Of a stretch of 64,000 nucleotides of DNA, positions 36,242 to 45,197 are shown in pieces. The notes beneath the pieces are model-generated. The model was not told the origin of the DNA, made no database searches, and was given only the letters and a program-made list of their open reading frames with translations. The first letter of the stretch is position 1. Each line of letters begins with the position of its first letter. This DNA comes from Fusibacter ferrireducens. Its GTDB lineage: Bacteria; Bacillota; Clostridia; Peptostreptococcales; Acidaminobacteraceae. Location: NCBI RefSeq assembly GCF_015352425.1, contig NZ_JADKNH010000012.1, positions 1 through 64,000 of the forward strand, read 5' to 3'. A program made the translations under genes and the position numbers.

Positions 36242-36319
36242 AGGAGTCTAAGAGATTTAGCTGAAATAATAAAGGGTTGGCTTAGGATCGGAAAAAAATA
36301 GAGAAGACTCCTTTTTTTT
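36242..36319 (+). ncRNA. possible structured RNA ending in an intrinsic terminator
   Basis: AGGAGTCT (36242-36249) pairs with AGACTCCT (36305-36312), which runs into eight T residues. Inside, CTAAG and CTTAG can form a further helix. The long loop between closing strands is more like a small RNA or leader than a simple terminator. No gene ends just upstream on this strand. I do not recognise a riboswitch class. Confidence 0.35.
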
Positions 36320-36344
36320 ATACATATATGAGGGTGTAAGACGT

Positions 36345-36462
36345 GTAGAGTGCCCAAAGTGCAATATTGAGCATCTTTCTACTCCGGTGGCGTTGTTTGT
36401 GGAAAATAGGCGATACCGCATGGTGGAGAAGAGAGATGTGAAATGACCTTTGGACACTCTAC
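36345..36462 (+). repeat. family 2 structured repeat, copy 2
   Basis: 118 bp with the best terminal inverted repeats of the family: GTAGAGTGCCCAAAGTGCA on the left against the complement of TGACCTTTGGACACTCTAC on the right. An inner dyad pairs CTACTCCGGTGGC with GCATGGTGGAGAAG imperfectly. Contains the shared TTGAGCA. No transposase and no clear target-site duplication are seen. Confidence 0.75.
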
Positions 36463-36475
36463 TTGTAATTAAATG

Positions 36476-36504
36476 TTGAAAAAAAGAGATTTCTAGGAGA
36501 TAAT
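36476..36504 (+). promoter_or_regulatory. sigma-A promoter of the OmpR-type operon
   Basis: TTGAAA at 36476-36481 and GATAAT at 36499-36504 with a 17-bp spacer, about 30 nt before the start codon of the regulator. Confidence 0.7.
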
Positions 36505-36534
36505 AGCATTAAAATTATTGATAAGGATGAGTGG

Positions 36535-37212
36535 ATGCCGAATATTTTAATTGTAGAAGACGAAAAAAATATTGCAGATGCGTTATCTGCATATCTTGAG
36601 AGTCATGAATATCGTACGATTATCGATCTCAGTGGGCTAGAAGCACGTCATATTATCAATCGTCAAAAGATTGATTTGATTTTGTTGGATTTGATGTTGC
36701 CTGAGGTGAGCGGTGAGGCACTTTGTAAGTCCATAAGAGCTTTTTCCGATGTGCCCATTATCATGCTGACTGCCAAAATTGATGAGTCGGATATCATCAA
36801 TGGACTCAAAATAGGGGCGGATGATTATATCATTAAACCCTTTAGTTTGAAACAAGTCTTGGCAAGAATTGAAGCGGTGTTAAGACGGTCACAAGGCAAA
36901 ATTGGAAATGATGCATTTTATTATGATGACGGAACTTTAATCATAGATGAGAAGGGCCATGAAATTTATCGAGATTCTGTGAAAATTAAATTGACGCCAA
37001 ATGAATTTAAAATTTTACTGATCTTAGCCAAATCAGCGAATAAAGTTTTTACGAGAGATGAATTGATTGAACTCGTCATGGGGAAAGACTTTGAAGGGTA
37101 CGACCGTGCGGTGGATAGTCATATTAAAAATATCAGACTTAAAATTGAAGCGGATTCAAAATTGCCTGTGTACATCACCACCGTGCATGGTGTTGGGTAT
37201 AAGTTTAAGTAG
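36535..37212 (+). CDS. OmpR/PhoB-family response regulator
   Basis: 225 aa. REC domain with the acidic pocket (VEDEKN) and phospho-acceptor Asp in LILLDLMLPE near residue 51, Lys in YIIKPF; C-terminal winged HTH (KLTPNEFKILLILA to TTVHGVGYKFK). Cytosolic DNA-binding partner of the kinase encoded 15 nt downstream. Its targets are not visible, though the efflux operon 1.4 kb downstream is one candidate. Confidence 0.92.
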   Translation: MPNILIVEDEKNIADALSAYLESHEYRTIIDLSGLEARHIINRQKIDLILLDLMLPEVSGEALCKSIRAFSDVPIIMLTAKIDESDIINGLKIGADDYIIKPFSLKQVLARIEAVLRRSQGKIGNDAFYYDDGTLIIDEKGHEIYRDSVKIKLTPNEFKILLILAKSANKVFTRDELIELVMGKDFEGYDRAVDSHIKNIRLKIEADSKLPVYITTVHGVGYKFK

Positions 37213-37227
37213 TGGGATGTGTATGAT

Positions 37228-38616
37228 ATGAAAATGAGACTCAAAAACAAAATTAACTTGGCTTTTTTTTTGATTGTTTTATTGATGATGATTTTCATCG
37301 GGATCACATCGACTTATTTCTTTGAAAAGAGATTTGAAGACTATACAGTTGAAAAGATAAAGCATGAAAGCTATCTTTTAGTGAATCAAATCACTCAGAT
37401 ATATCATGAAGAAGATCGCTACTGGAATTTGATTTCCATAGAAAATATAGGTGTGAGTGCTATGGAGAGGGGTTTTTTGATCAAGGTTTCTGATTCAAAG
37501 GATCATGTCCTCTGGAATGCAATGACCTATAACAAGGGGTATTGTTCAGATATGCTCACTCAAATGGAATACAATATGAAACAGCAAAATGCCAATTTCC
37601 AAGGAAGCTATGAGGAAAAACGCTATGCACTGTTGAGTGGAGATAAGTCTTTTGGCTCTTTAACCATTGGATATTATGGGCCTTATTTCTTTAATGATAA
37701 CGATGTAAAATATGTAAATGGCCTGAAGCAACTTTTATTTGGCGCAGGTTTGTTTGCGCTTGGGCTCTCGCTTGTCTTGGGTTTTTATATTTCAGTTAAG
37801 CTGAGTAGACCATTGATTGCCATAAATGAGAACGCTCAAAAGATCATGCAGGGCAATTATGGCTCACGTGCAACTTGTCCATCCACGACGCTTGAAATCT
37901 GCGAATTGTCAGAGACCATCAACGCACTCAGTGAAGCACTTGATATTCAAGAGGAACTTCGAAAGCGCCTGACTTCAGATATTGCACATGAATTGAGAAC
38001 GCCTATTACAACGCTTCAGAGTCATTTAGAACTTATGATAGAGGGGATTTGGCAAGCAGATCCAGAAAGATTAGAGGGTCTTTTAAATGAGACTTCAAGA
38101 CTGAGTAACTTGGTGTGTGATCTTTCTAAAATTGCGCAGTTGGAACGCGAACAACTTATTATTTCATTGGAAGAACTGGATTTACATGCATTGGCCATAC
38201 AGGTTGTTGAAACGATCAAAAGCGAATATTATAAAAAGGAAGTTGATCTTGTCGTTGAAGGTGAACTTGCTCTGATGATGGGAGATGCTTTGAAGCTGAA
38301 ACAAGTGCTCATAAATCTCTTGAATAATGCTTTAAAATACACCCCAAAAGGCGGTGCAGTTAAAGTGGCAGTTCACGCTTCTGAAACGGATGTGGCATTG
38401 GTGGTGAGTGATACGGGCATAGGGATACCAGCTAAAGATATGCCTCATATTTTCGAGAGATTTTATAGAGTGGATAAATCTAGAGCACGACAATCCGGCG
38501 GTGTAGGTATTGGCTTATCCATTGTCAAAGCAATTGTAAACGCACATGGCGGTCAACTAGAAGTACGCAGTGAAGAACAAAAAGGCAGTGTGTTCACAGT
38601 GCGATTGCCCAAATGA
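37228..38616 (+). CDS. sensor histidine kinase (HAMP type)
   Basis: 462 aa from the ATG at 37228; a GTG three codons earlier is possible. Membrane helix 1 near residues 7-27, an extracellular domain of about 130 residues, helix 2 near 165-188, HAMP, then HisKA with the His in SDIAHELRTPITTLQSHLEL and HATPase boxes (NLLNNALKYTP, DTGIGIP, GVGIGLSIVKAI). Partner of the OmpR-type regulator. The extracellular domain gives no ligand hint. A terminator follows at about 38666. Confidence 0.92.
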   Translation: MKMRLKNKINLAFFLIVLLMMIFIGITSTYFFEKRFEDYTVEKIKHESYLLVNQITQIYHEEDRYWNLISIENIGVSAMERGFLIKVSDSKDHVLWNAMTYNKGYCSDMLTQMEYNMKQQNANFQGSYEEKRYALLSGDKSFGSLTIGYYGPYFFNDNDVKYVNGLKQLLFGAGLFALGLSLVLGFYISVKLSRPLIAINENAQKIMQGNYGSRATCPSTTLEICELSETINALSEALDIQEELRKRLTSDIAHELRTPITTLQSHLELMIEGIWQADPERLEGLLNETSRLSNLVCDLSKIAQLEREQLIISLEELDLHALAIQVVETIKSEYYKKEVDLVVEGELALMMGDALKLKQVLINLLNNALKYTPKGGAVKVAVHASETDVALVVSDTGIGIPAKDMPHIFERFYRVDKSRARQSGGVGIGLSIVKAIVNAHGGQLEVRSEEQKGSVFTVRLPK

Positions 38617-38665
38617 AAATGGAATAAATGAATTCTGAATAAATTCTAAATAGATAAATTCTAAG

Positions 38666-38707
38666 AAGAACTGTTGCAAATCTAAAAGTGCAAGAGTTCT
38701 TTTTTTG
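38666..38707 (+). terminator. terminator after the two-component operon
   Basis: AGAAC..TGCA pairs with TGCA..GTTCT (3-nt internal loop), followed by TTTTTT. Confidence 0.75.
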
Positions 38708-38805
38708 CCTGTAGTAGATGCACCTGTGAAAGGGACCATGTGTGAATTAATTGTTAAAAATGCAAAAAAGGAATTGATGTTTCCATAGAACCGTGCTAGA
38801 TTATG

Positions 38806-38826
38806 ATAGTAACATTATGTAACTAT
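38806..38826 (+). promoter_or_regulatory. candidate operator dyad upstream of the efflux operon
   Basis: A 21-bp near-palindrome, ATAGTAACAT-T-ATGTAACTAT, lies about 136 bp before the marR-type start. Only the centre and one symmetric pair break the symmetry. A TTGACA at 38860-38865 lies between it and the gene. It could be the MarR target, but the distance makes this tentative. Confidence 0.4.
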
Positions 38827-38961
38827 TATCAAATGTAATAATGATGTCTTGTAATTATATTGACAAAATAATATTACTGTGTGCCAATAATGCATGTCGA
38901 TGATGAATGCATGTCAATATTTAAGTATATTTCAAATGGAGAATGCGTAAGGAGGGAACAT

Positions 38962-39390
38962 ATGTCAATTTTAGAGGAGTGCGCGGCCAGTCTTATTACA
39001 CTGCTTCCAGCAATATGGCAGAGATACAGGGGGATCTACAATGGCATCGAGATGCCAAGGCAGCAACTGGGATTACTCTTTAAGATCGCACATGAAAGCG
39101 GTCAGCCGGTGAGTTATTACAGCGAACTGATGAATATTCCGAAATCAAACATTACTGTGGCATCCAATCACTTGGTAAAAATGGGATTTGTAGACCGAAC
39201 TTTTAGTGAATCCGATAGAAGGTTAATTCTTCTGAATATCACTGAAAAAGGGACTGAGGCCATAAAAATTTATAAACGGCAGATTAGAGAATCTATGATG
39301 GTGCAGTTGAGTGAATACGATGAATCCGAACTTAAGCGCATGAATGAACTGATTGAAGAGCTCAAGGCACTTATGCAGAAGGGTAAATAG
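38962..39390 (+). CDS. MarR-family regulator of the efflux operon
   Basis: 142 aa from the ATG at 38962, which follows AAGGAGGG; an in-frame upstream GTG lacks any site. The winged HTH is visible (PVSYYSELMNIPKSNITVAS then NHLVKMGFVDR and the ESDRR wing). It heads a run of four transport genes on the same strand and probably represses them in the absence of a substrate drug. Confidence 0.85.
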   Translation: MSILEECAASLITLLPAIWQRYRGIYNGIEMPRQQLGLLFKIAHESGQPVSYYSELMNIPKSNITVASNHLVKMGFVDRTFSESDRRLILLNITEKGTEAIKIYKRQIRESMMVQLSEYDESELKRMNELIEELKALMQKGK

Positions 39391-39471
39391 TCTCAAAAAA
39401 AGAGTGAAGTTAGGTCGTAAATTAAAAATATAAAATAACAATAAATTGAAAAAAATAGAGGTGGATAAGTT

Positions 39472-40170
39472 ATGAAAAAAGTAAAAGCAATTATGTCTAT
39501 AGTCTTACTGGTGTTAATCGTCGGTGGCGCTTATTGGGGATATCAATTCTATTATCAGTCAAGCCATTATTTTATTACAGAAAATGCTCAAGTTTCAGCC
39601 AATATGATCACTGTGACACCAGAGATCACTGGAAAAGTAGACTCTTGGAATATCAAAGAGGGCGACATGATTAAAGAAGGGGCAATCTTAGGTGTTCAAG
39701 ATGTGAGTATGCTTTTGAGCAGCAATGTGATCAACCCTGCAGCACTCAGCAGTTCAGCAGATGCTATTGTCTCCAAGGCAGAAATAAAAGCACCCATCAG
39801 CGGCAAGGTCATTCATACGACGATTGTTGAAGGACAAGTGCTTTCACCGGGAATGGAAGCGGCTATAATTGCAGATACAGAGCACATTTTTATCAAAGCC
39901 AATGTAGAGGAGACAGATATTTTTAAAATTGAGCAAGGACAGACCGTGGACATTACAGTGGATGCCTTTGGAAATAAACCGTTTTACGGTTATGTACAGA
40001 GTATTGGTCAAGCCACTCAATCGGTATTCTCCCCATTTCCTACCCTTAATACAAGTGGTAATTTCACGAAGCAGACACAACTCATACCCGTTAAAATTAG
40101 CATTATAAATGATGAAGGGTTAATTTTAATGCCTGGAATGAACACTAAAGTTAAAATTCATGTGAAATAG
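39472..40170 (+). CDS. membrane-fusion protein (HlyD/EmrA type, short)
   Basis: 232 aa. One N-terminal membrane helix (about 5-25), then biotinyl-lipoyl-like and beta-barrel domains (ITGKVDSWNIKEGDMIKEGA; IKAPISGKVIHTTIVEGQVL; FIKANVEETDIFKIEQGQTV). It lacks the long coiled-coil hairpin of classical HlyD proteins, so it is a compact adaptor. In a Gram-positive cell such proteins assist exporters across the wall zone. A second, longer adaptor follows after 14 nt. Confidence 0.82.
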   Translation: MKKVKAIMSIVLLVLIVGGAYWGYQFYYQSSHYFITENAQVSANMITVTPEITGKVDSWNIKEGDMIKEGAILGVQDVSMLLSSNVINPAALSSSADAIVSKAEIKAPISGKVIHTTIVEGQVLSPGMEAAIIADTEHIFIKANVEETDIFKIEQGQTVDITVDAFGNKPFYGYVQSIGQATQSVFSPFPTLNTSGNFTKQTQLIPVKISIINDEGLILMPGMNTKVKIHVK

Positions 40171-40184
40171 GAGAGGTAACTGAG

Positions 40185-41354
40185 ATGAAAATGATTAAGA
40201 TAGATCAAATGAGAAGATCCGTAAGTTTAGTGACGCTTTCAATGCTTTTAATGATTCTAATAAGCGGTTGTGCCAACAGTACAGTGGCTCAAGATTTAAC
40301 GGTAAATGTTGCAACTGCGGGCGAAGATTCGATACAAACAGAACTTCAGTTGACAGGGGTTTTGTTGCCAAAGGATCTTGTGAATATCAGCAGTAAAGCA
40401 TCTGGTCAAATTTTAAATATGCCTAAACAAGTGGGCGAAAAAGTGGCTAAAGGAGAAGTTTTAATAGAACTGGATACCAAGACGCTGGAGGCGCAATTGC
40501 AACAAGCGGAAGCGGGTTTGAGCGCGGCAAAAGCAGCTTATGCATCGGCCCAAAATCAAGCGGCTCTATTGAAAATAAGTTTAGATCAAACTGAAAAAAC
40601 CTATTTGGATACAAAGGCACTTTTTGAAACAGGGGCTGTTTCTGAAGGCACATACACGGATACCACATCCAGATACAATCTTGCAAAAAAACAGTATGAG
40701 AATGCGGCAGGGCCTTTACAAAATCAAGCGCTTGCTGCCATAGAAAACGCTGAGGCGAGCATTCATACGCTCAGCGTTCAAAAAGAGAATTCAACGATTA
40801 TAAGCCCAATTGATGGTGTTATTGTCAGCGGCGACATTCAAAGCGGTGAAATCGTGTCTCCTGGCATGTTGCTTTTATCCATTGCCGATTTATCGACATT
40901 AAAAATGAAGGGGACAATCGCACAAGCCTATTTGCCTTATGTGACAGTCAACGATAAAGTTGATTTTAAAGTAGATATTTATCCAGATCAGATTTACGAT
41001 GCGGAGATTTCAAAAATTGGGCCCATGGCTGTGAGCACAGGTAAAATATTTCCAATAGAAATTACGATTCCAAACGAGGATCAGCTTATGGCAGGACTTT
41101 CCGCTAGATTTGAAATCGAAGTCAAAGGCAAACCGCATGTGATGATTCCCTTAAATGCTGTGGTCAATGCAGAAGGTCAGAGTTATGTTTATGTCATTAA
41201 AGATCAGGTCGCAATTAAGAGAGAAGTGGTAACCGGACTTAAGAATGATACTTCTGTTGAAATCCTTTCAGGGCTTGAAAAAGGTGAGGTCATTGCGATT
41301 ACGAATACACATATTTTACAAGATCAAATGCTTGTAAAGATTGCCACTGAATAA
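40185..41354 (+). CDS. efflux adaptor lipoprotein (RND/HlyD periplasmic adaptor type)
   Basis: 389 aa. Lipoprotein signal with a lipobox ending in SGC near residue 28. The order lipoyl half, coiled-coil hairpin (about 100-185, Ala/Gln/Glu-rich: LEAQLQQAEAGLSAAKAAYA), lipoyl half and beta-barrel is typical, with a C-terminal MPD-like region. Anchored on the outer face and expected to work with the ABC exporter encoded next. Two different adaptors in one operon is less usual. Confidence 0.87.
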   Translation: MKMIKIDQMRRSVSLVTLSMLLMILISGCANSTVAQDLTVNVATAGEDSIQTELQLTGVLLPKDLVNISSKASGQILNMPKQVGEKVAKGEVLIELDTKTLEAQLQQAEAGLSAAKAAYASAQNQAALLKISLDQTEKTYLDTKALFETGAVSEGTYTDTTSRYNLAKKQYENAAGPLQNQALAAIENAEASIHTLSVQKENSTIISPIDGVIVSGDIQSGEIVSPGMLLLSIADLSTLKMKGTIAQAYLPYVTVNDKVDFKVDIYPDQIYDAEISKIGPMAVSTGKIFPIEITIPNEDQLMAGLSARFEIEVKGKPHVMIPLNAVVNAEGQSYVYVIKDQVAIKREVVTGLKNDTSVEILSGLEKGEVIAITNTHILQDQMLVKIATE

Positions 41355-41372
41355 GGGCATTAGGAGTTTATA

Positions 41373-43097
41373 ATGATCAAGTTATTTAGATTTTTAAAAC
41401 CTTATACCGTTCCCTTTATTGCTGTGCTGATTGTTCTGTTTGGACAAGCTATGGCAGAGCTTTATCTGCCAACACTTATGTCAGATGTTGTCAATGATGG
41501 GATGATAAAAGGGGATTCAGCTTATATATGGCGATATGGTGGCTATATGCTTATCGTTGCACTTGGAAGTAGCGTTTGTGCGATTCTAGGGAGTTTTCTC
41601 TCTGCTAGAATTGCAGTGGCATTCAGTAGAGATCTCAGAGAAAAAGTGTTCGTAAAAGCAGAACAGTATGCACTTCATGAGTTTGATACAATGGGCACAT
41701 CCTCTATGATTACAAGAACGACAAATGACATCACACAGGTTCAAACGCTTATGGTCATGGGCATGAGATTTATGATATATGCACCTATTTTGTGTATTGG
41801 TGGGATCATTATGGCGCTTTCAAAAGATGCCCATCTAACGCTGATCTTAGCGATTATTTTGCCGTTGATGGCTGTGACGATAGCAGCTCTTGCTAAGCTT
41901 GTAGTGCCGCTCTTCAAGATCATGCAAACAAAAGTAGATACGCTCAATAGAGTTGTGCGTGAAAATCTTATAGGGATTCGTGTTATTCGAGCATTTGACA
42001 AGCAAGAAGTTGAAAAGCAAAGGTTTGATAATGCCAATCAAGATTTGGTGAGCACAGCAATCAAAGTCAATCGGATTATGGCAGCCATGCAACCTGTGAT
42101 GATCTTTTTCATGAATATTACATCTGTTGCAATCATCTGGTTTGCAGGCATTCGGATCGCAGATGGCAATATGGCAATTGGGGATATGATGGCATTTCTT
42201 CAGTATGCCATGCAGATCATGTTTTCAATCATCATGGTCTCCATTATGTTCGTTATGATTCCAAGAGCTCAAGCCTCCGCTGTCAGGATCAATGAAGTGC
42301 TCGATTTAGAGCCTGAGATTAAAGATGTTGCAAACCCAAAGACAGCAGATGATAAAAGAGGTTATATCGAGTTTGACAATGTGACTTTTTACTATCCAGG
42401 GGCAGAAGAACCTGCGCTTTCAGGGATAAATTTTAGTGCAGGTCCGGGCCAAGTGACAGCGATTATCGGCGGCACTGGTGCTGGAAAATCGACGTTGATC
42501 AATTTAATTCCCCGATTTTATGATATCACAGAAGGTTCGATTCGAGTGAATGGCGTTTCAATTGCTGAAATGTCGCAGTTTGATTTAAGACAAAAAATTG
42601 GATTCGTGCCTCAATCTGCGATTCTCTTCAGCGGAACGGTGAGAGAAAATATATGCTTTGGTAAAAAAGATGCTTCTATGGATGAAGTAATACATGTTTC
42701 CAAGATAGCACAAGCGGATGATTTCATTTCTAAGATGGCAGACGGTTATGATGCTGAAGTCTCTCAAGGCGGCACCAACTTATCTGGTGGTCAAAAGCAA
42801 AGATTATCCATTGCAAGAGCACTTGTCAGAAAACCAGAAATCTATATTTTTGACGATAGTTTTTCAGCACTGGACTATAAAACGGATGCTAATCTAAGAC
42901 ACGCCCTAAAAGGTGAAACTCAAAATGCCACTGTTATCATAGTGGCGCAAAGAGTAAGTACAGTTAAAGATGCAGATCAGATCATTGTATTGGATCAAGG
43001 CGAGATCAAAGCCATTGGCAAACACTATGATTTGTTAAAATCCAGTACAGTTTATAAGGAAATCGTTTCCTCACAATTATCAGAGGAGGAGATGTAA
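41373..43097 (+). CDS. heterodimeric ABC exporter subunit with degenerate ATP site
   Basis: 574 aa. Six predicted membrane helices, then ATPase domain with Walker A GGTGAGKST and a canonical LSGGQKQR signature. The Walker B region reads IYIFDDSFSALD, so the usual catalytic Glu is Asp. That change is the hallmark of the non-catalytic site in heterodimeric exporters such as TM287/288. It pairs with the next gene product; the genes overlap by one base (TAATG). Confidence 0.92.
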   Translation: MIKLFRFLKPYTVPFIAVLIVLFGQAMAELYLPTLMSDVVNDGMIKGDSAYIWRYGGYMLIVALGSSVCAILGSFLSARIAVAFSRDLREKVFVKAEQYALHEFDTMGTSSMITRTTNDITQVQTLMVMGMRFMIYAPILCIGGIIMALSKDAHLTLILAIILPLMAVTIAALAKLVVPLFKIMQTKVDTLNRVVRENLIGIRVIRAFDKQEVEKQRFDNANQDLVSTAIKVNRIMAAMQPVMIFFMNITSVAIIWFAGIRIADGNMAIGDMMAFLQYAMQIMFSIIMVSIMFVMIPRAQASAVRINEVLDLEPEIKDVANPKTADDKRGYIEFDNVTFYYPGAEEPALSGINFSAGPGQVTAIIGGTGAGKSTLINLIPRFYDITEGSIRVNGVSIAEMSQFDLRQKIGFVPQSAILFSGTVRENICFGKKDASMDEVIHVSKIAQADDFISKMADGYDAEVSQGGTNLSGGQKQRLSIARALVRKPEIYIFDDSFSALDYKTDANLRHALKGETQNATVIIVAQRVSTVKDADQIIVLDQGEIKAIGKHYDLLKSSTVYKEIVSSQLSEEEM

Positions 43098-45013
43098 TGG
43101 CAGAAAAAAACCAAAGACCTCAAAGAGGTCATAGAATGGGCGGCGGTCCAATGCTGGGAGCCCCAGTGCAAAAAGCAAAAGATTTTAAGGGAACCCTTAA
43201 ACGCCTAGGGACTTACCTCAAACCAGAGCGGACCCGTTTTGTGCTCGTCTTTCTTCTGGCGATTATGAGTACAATCTTTACAATTTCAGGTCCTAAAATT
43301 ATGGGTAAGGCAACCACGAAACTGGGTGAAGCCATTATAGGGCTCTATTCACATCAAATCAAATTGATGTATGCTATCCAACAAAATATGCCTCAATCAA
43401 CAATTGATGCCATAAAGAATCAACCAGTGCCCCTAGTTGATTTCGAGTATATCGGCAAGGTCTTGCTACTGCTTATTGTGCTCTACATTATCAGTGCCTT
43501 ATTCCGATTTGCCATGTCATATATCATGTCCAGTGTTGCGCAAAGTACAGTTTATAATATGAGAAAAGATGTCAAATCAAAACTGGATAGATTGCCGTTA
43601 AAATATTATGATGGGCATTCTCATGGGGATGTACTCAGTAGGATTACCAATGACATGGAGACGATTGCCACAACGCTTCAGCAGAGTTTAACTCAGCTGA
43701 TCGTATCGCTTGTGAGTGTGGTGGGCATTTTGATAATGATGTTAACCATAAGCCCTGTCATGACCCTGATAGCACTTTTAACATTGCCGATGAGCATGCT
43801 CATCACAGTGATTATTGCTAAAAATTCTCAAAAATATTTTTCAAAACAACAGAAAACCCTTGGAGAACTCAATGGTCATGTTGAGGAGATGTATACGGGC
43901 CATAAAATTGTTAAAGCCTTTGGTCACGAAGAAGCCTCTGTTGAGAAATTTGTGGACATTAATCATGAGCTCTACGATGTGGCTTGGAAAGCGCAGTTTA
44001 TGTCTGGGATCGTCTTTCCTGCACTGAACTTTGTGAATAATTTAGGTTATGTACTCGTCTGTGTGGTGGGTGGCTTATTAGTGGCCAAAAAGAAGATCGA
44101 GATCGGAGATATTCAAGCTTTTATTCAATATATTCGTCAGTTCACACAGCCAATCGTTCAAATCGCTAATATTACGAATATCATTCAATCTACGATTGCA
44201 TCGGCAGAACGCGTTTTTGAAGTTTTAGATGAAGAAGAAGAAATTGAGGACATCGAAGATTCTCAAGACATTAAGGACTTTAAAGGTCAAGTTGAATTCG
44301 ATCACGTGAAATTCGGATATGTGGCAGATCAAACGCTCATGGAGGATATCAATATAGAAGTTGAAGCTGGACATACGATTGCGATTGTTGGTCCAACAGG
44401 TGCAGGGAAAACCACACTGGTGAATTTACTCATGCGTTTTTATGAACTCAACGGCGGAGCCATCAGAATTGACGGCGTGGATATCAGTCATATGAAAAGA
44501 GGCGATTTGCGCCAGCTCTTTGGAATGGTACTTCAAGACACTTGGTTGTTTAAGGGCACTATTCGGGACAACATCGCCTACGGTAGAGAAAATGCCACAG
44601 AAGAGGAGATCATAAGAGCTGCCGATTTGGCACATGCACATCATTTTATCATGACGCTTCCTGAGGGCTATGATACGATTTTGAATGAAGAGGCTTCTAA
44701 TATATCTCAAGGTCAAAAACAACTCTTGACTATTGCCAGAGCCATTTTAGCGGATCCACGAATTCTCATACTAGATGAGGCAACAAGTAACGTGGATACT
44801 AGAACGGAAGTTTTGATTCAAAAAGCCATGGGCAATCTCATGCAGGGTAGAACCAGCTTCGTTATAGCGCATAGACTTTCAACGATACGGGATGCAGAAC
44901 TGATTCTAGTCATGAATCAAGGCACGATTATTGAACAAGGCAATCATCATGAATTGTTAGAAAAAGAGGGCTTCTATGCAAATCTGTACAACAGTCAGTT
45001 TTCAGAGGATTAA
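43097..45013 (+). CDS. heterodimeric ABC exporter subunit with catalytic Walker B
   Basis: 638 aa, longer than its partner because of an N-terminal polar extension (MAEKNQRPQRGHRMGGGP) and a longer first loop. Six predicted membrane helices; Walker A GPTGAGKTT; Walker B ILILDEATSNVD with catalytic Glu; but the signature is ISQGQKQL rather than LSGGQ. The altered signature would face the partner's altered Walker B, so one ATP site is degenerate and the other complete, as expected for this exporter class. Drug or lipid export is likely. Confidence 0.92.
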   Translation: MAEKNQRPQRGHRMGGGPMLGAPVQKAKDFKGTLKRLGTYLKPERTRFVLVFLLAIMSTIFTISGPKIMGKATTKLGEAIIGLYSHQIKLMYAIQQNMPQSTIDAIKNQPVPLVDFEYIGKVLLLLIVLYIISALFRFAMSYIMSSVAQSTVYNMRKDVKSKLDRLPLKYYDGHSHGDVLSRITNDMETIATTLQQSLTQLIVSLVSVVGILIMMLTISPVMTLIALLTLPMSMLITVIIAKNSQKYFSKQQKTLGELNGHVEEMYTGHKIVKAFGHEEASVEKFVDINHELYDVAWKAQFMSGIVFPALNFVNNLGYVLVCVVGGLLVAKKKIEIGDIQAFIQYIRQFTQPIVQIANITNIIQSTIASAERVFEVLDEEEEIEDIEDSQDIKDFKGQVEFDHVKFGYVADQTLMEDINIEVEAGHTIAIVGPTGAGKTTLVNLLMRFYELNGGAIRIDGVDISHMKRGDLRQLFGMVLQDTWLFKGTIRDNIAYGRENATEEEIIRAADLAHAHHFIMTLPEGYDTILNEEASNISQGQKQLLTIARAILADPRILILDEATSNVDTRTEVLIQKAMGNLMQGRTSFVIAHRLSTIRDAELILVMNQGTIIEQGNHHELLEKEGFYANLYNSQFSED

Positions 45014-45051
45014 ACGATAAAAATCAAGCTATGAGATTAAAGTAATACAAA

Positions 45052-45093
45052 GGTGCTGTTGCCTGTCTAGGGACCTAGACAGGCAACAGCACC
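45052..45093 (+). repeat. 42-bp perfect inverted repeat
   Basis: The arm GGTGCTGTTGCCTGTCTAGG is followed by GA and then its exact complement. A 20-bp perfect stem with a 2-nt centre is unusually strong. There is no T-run, so it is not a standard terminator. It could be a remnant of joined insertion-element ends, or an RNA stability hairpin for the exporter mRNA. Confidence 0.8.
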
Positions 45094-45118
45094 ACAACAA
45101 AAGTATTCGTAACTTTAT

Positions 45119-45166
45119 GTAAGAAATCAAAGTAATACATCTGTAAGAAATCAAAATAGCACATCG
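45119..45166 (+). repeat. 24-bp tandem duplication
   Basis: GTAAGAAATCAAAGTAATAC-ATCT is followed directly by a second copy with a few changes (GTAAGAAATCAAAATAGCAC-ATCG). A related ATTAAAGTAATACA stretch lies at about 45036. Together with the inverted repeat it fills the gap 45014-45197. Confidence 0.7.
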
Positions 45167-45197
45167 TTATGCCACATCTTTCATGATAACGATCAAA

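Noticed and set aside
45052-45093. Strong hairpin as the terminator of the ABC exporter operon
   Set aside because: The stem is perfect but no T-run follows on either strand, so intrinsic termination is not supported.
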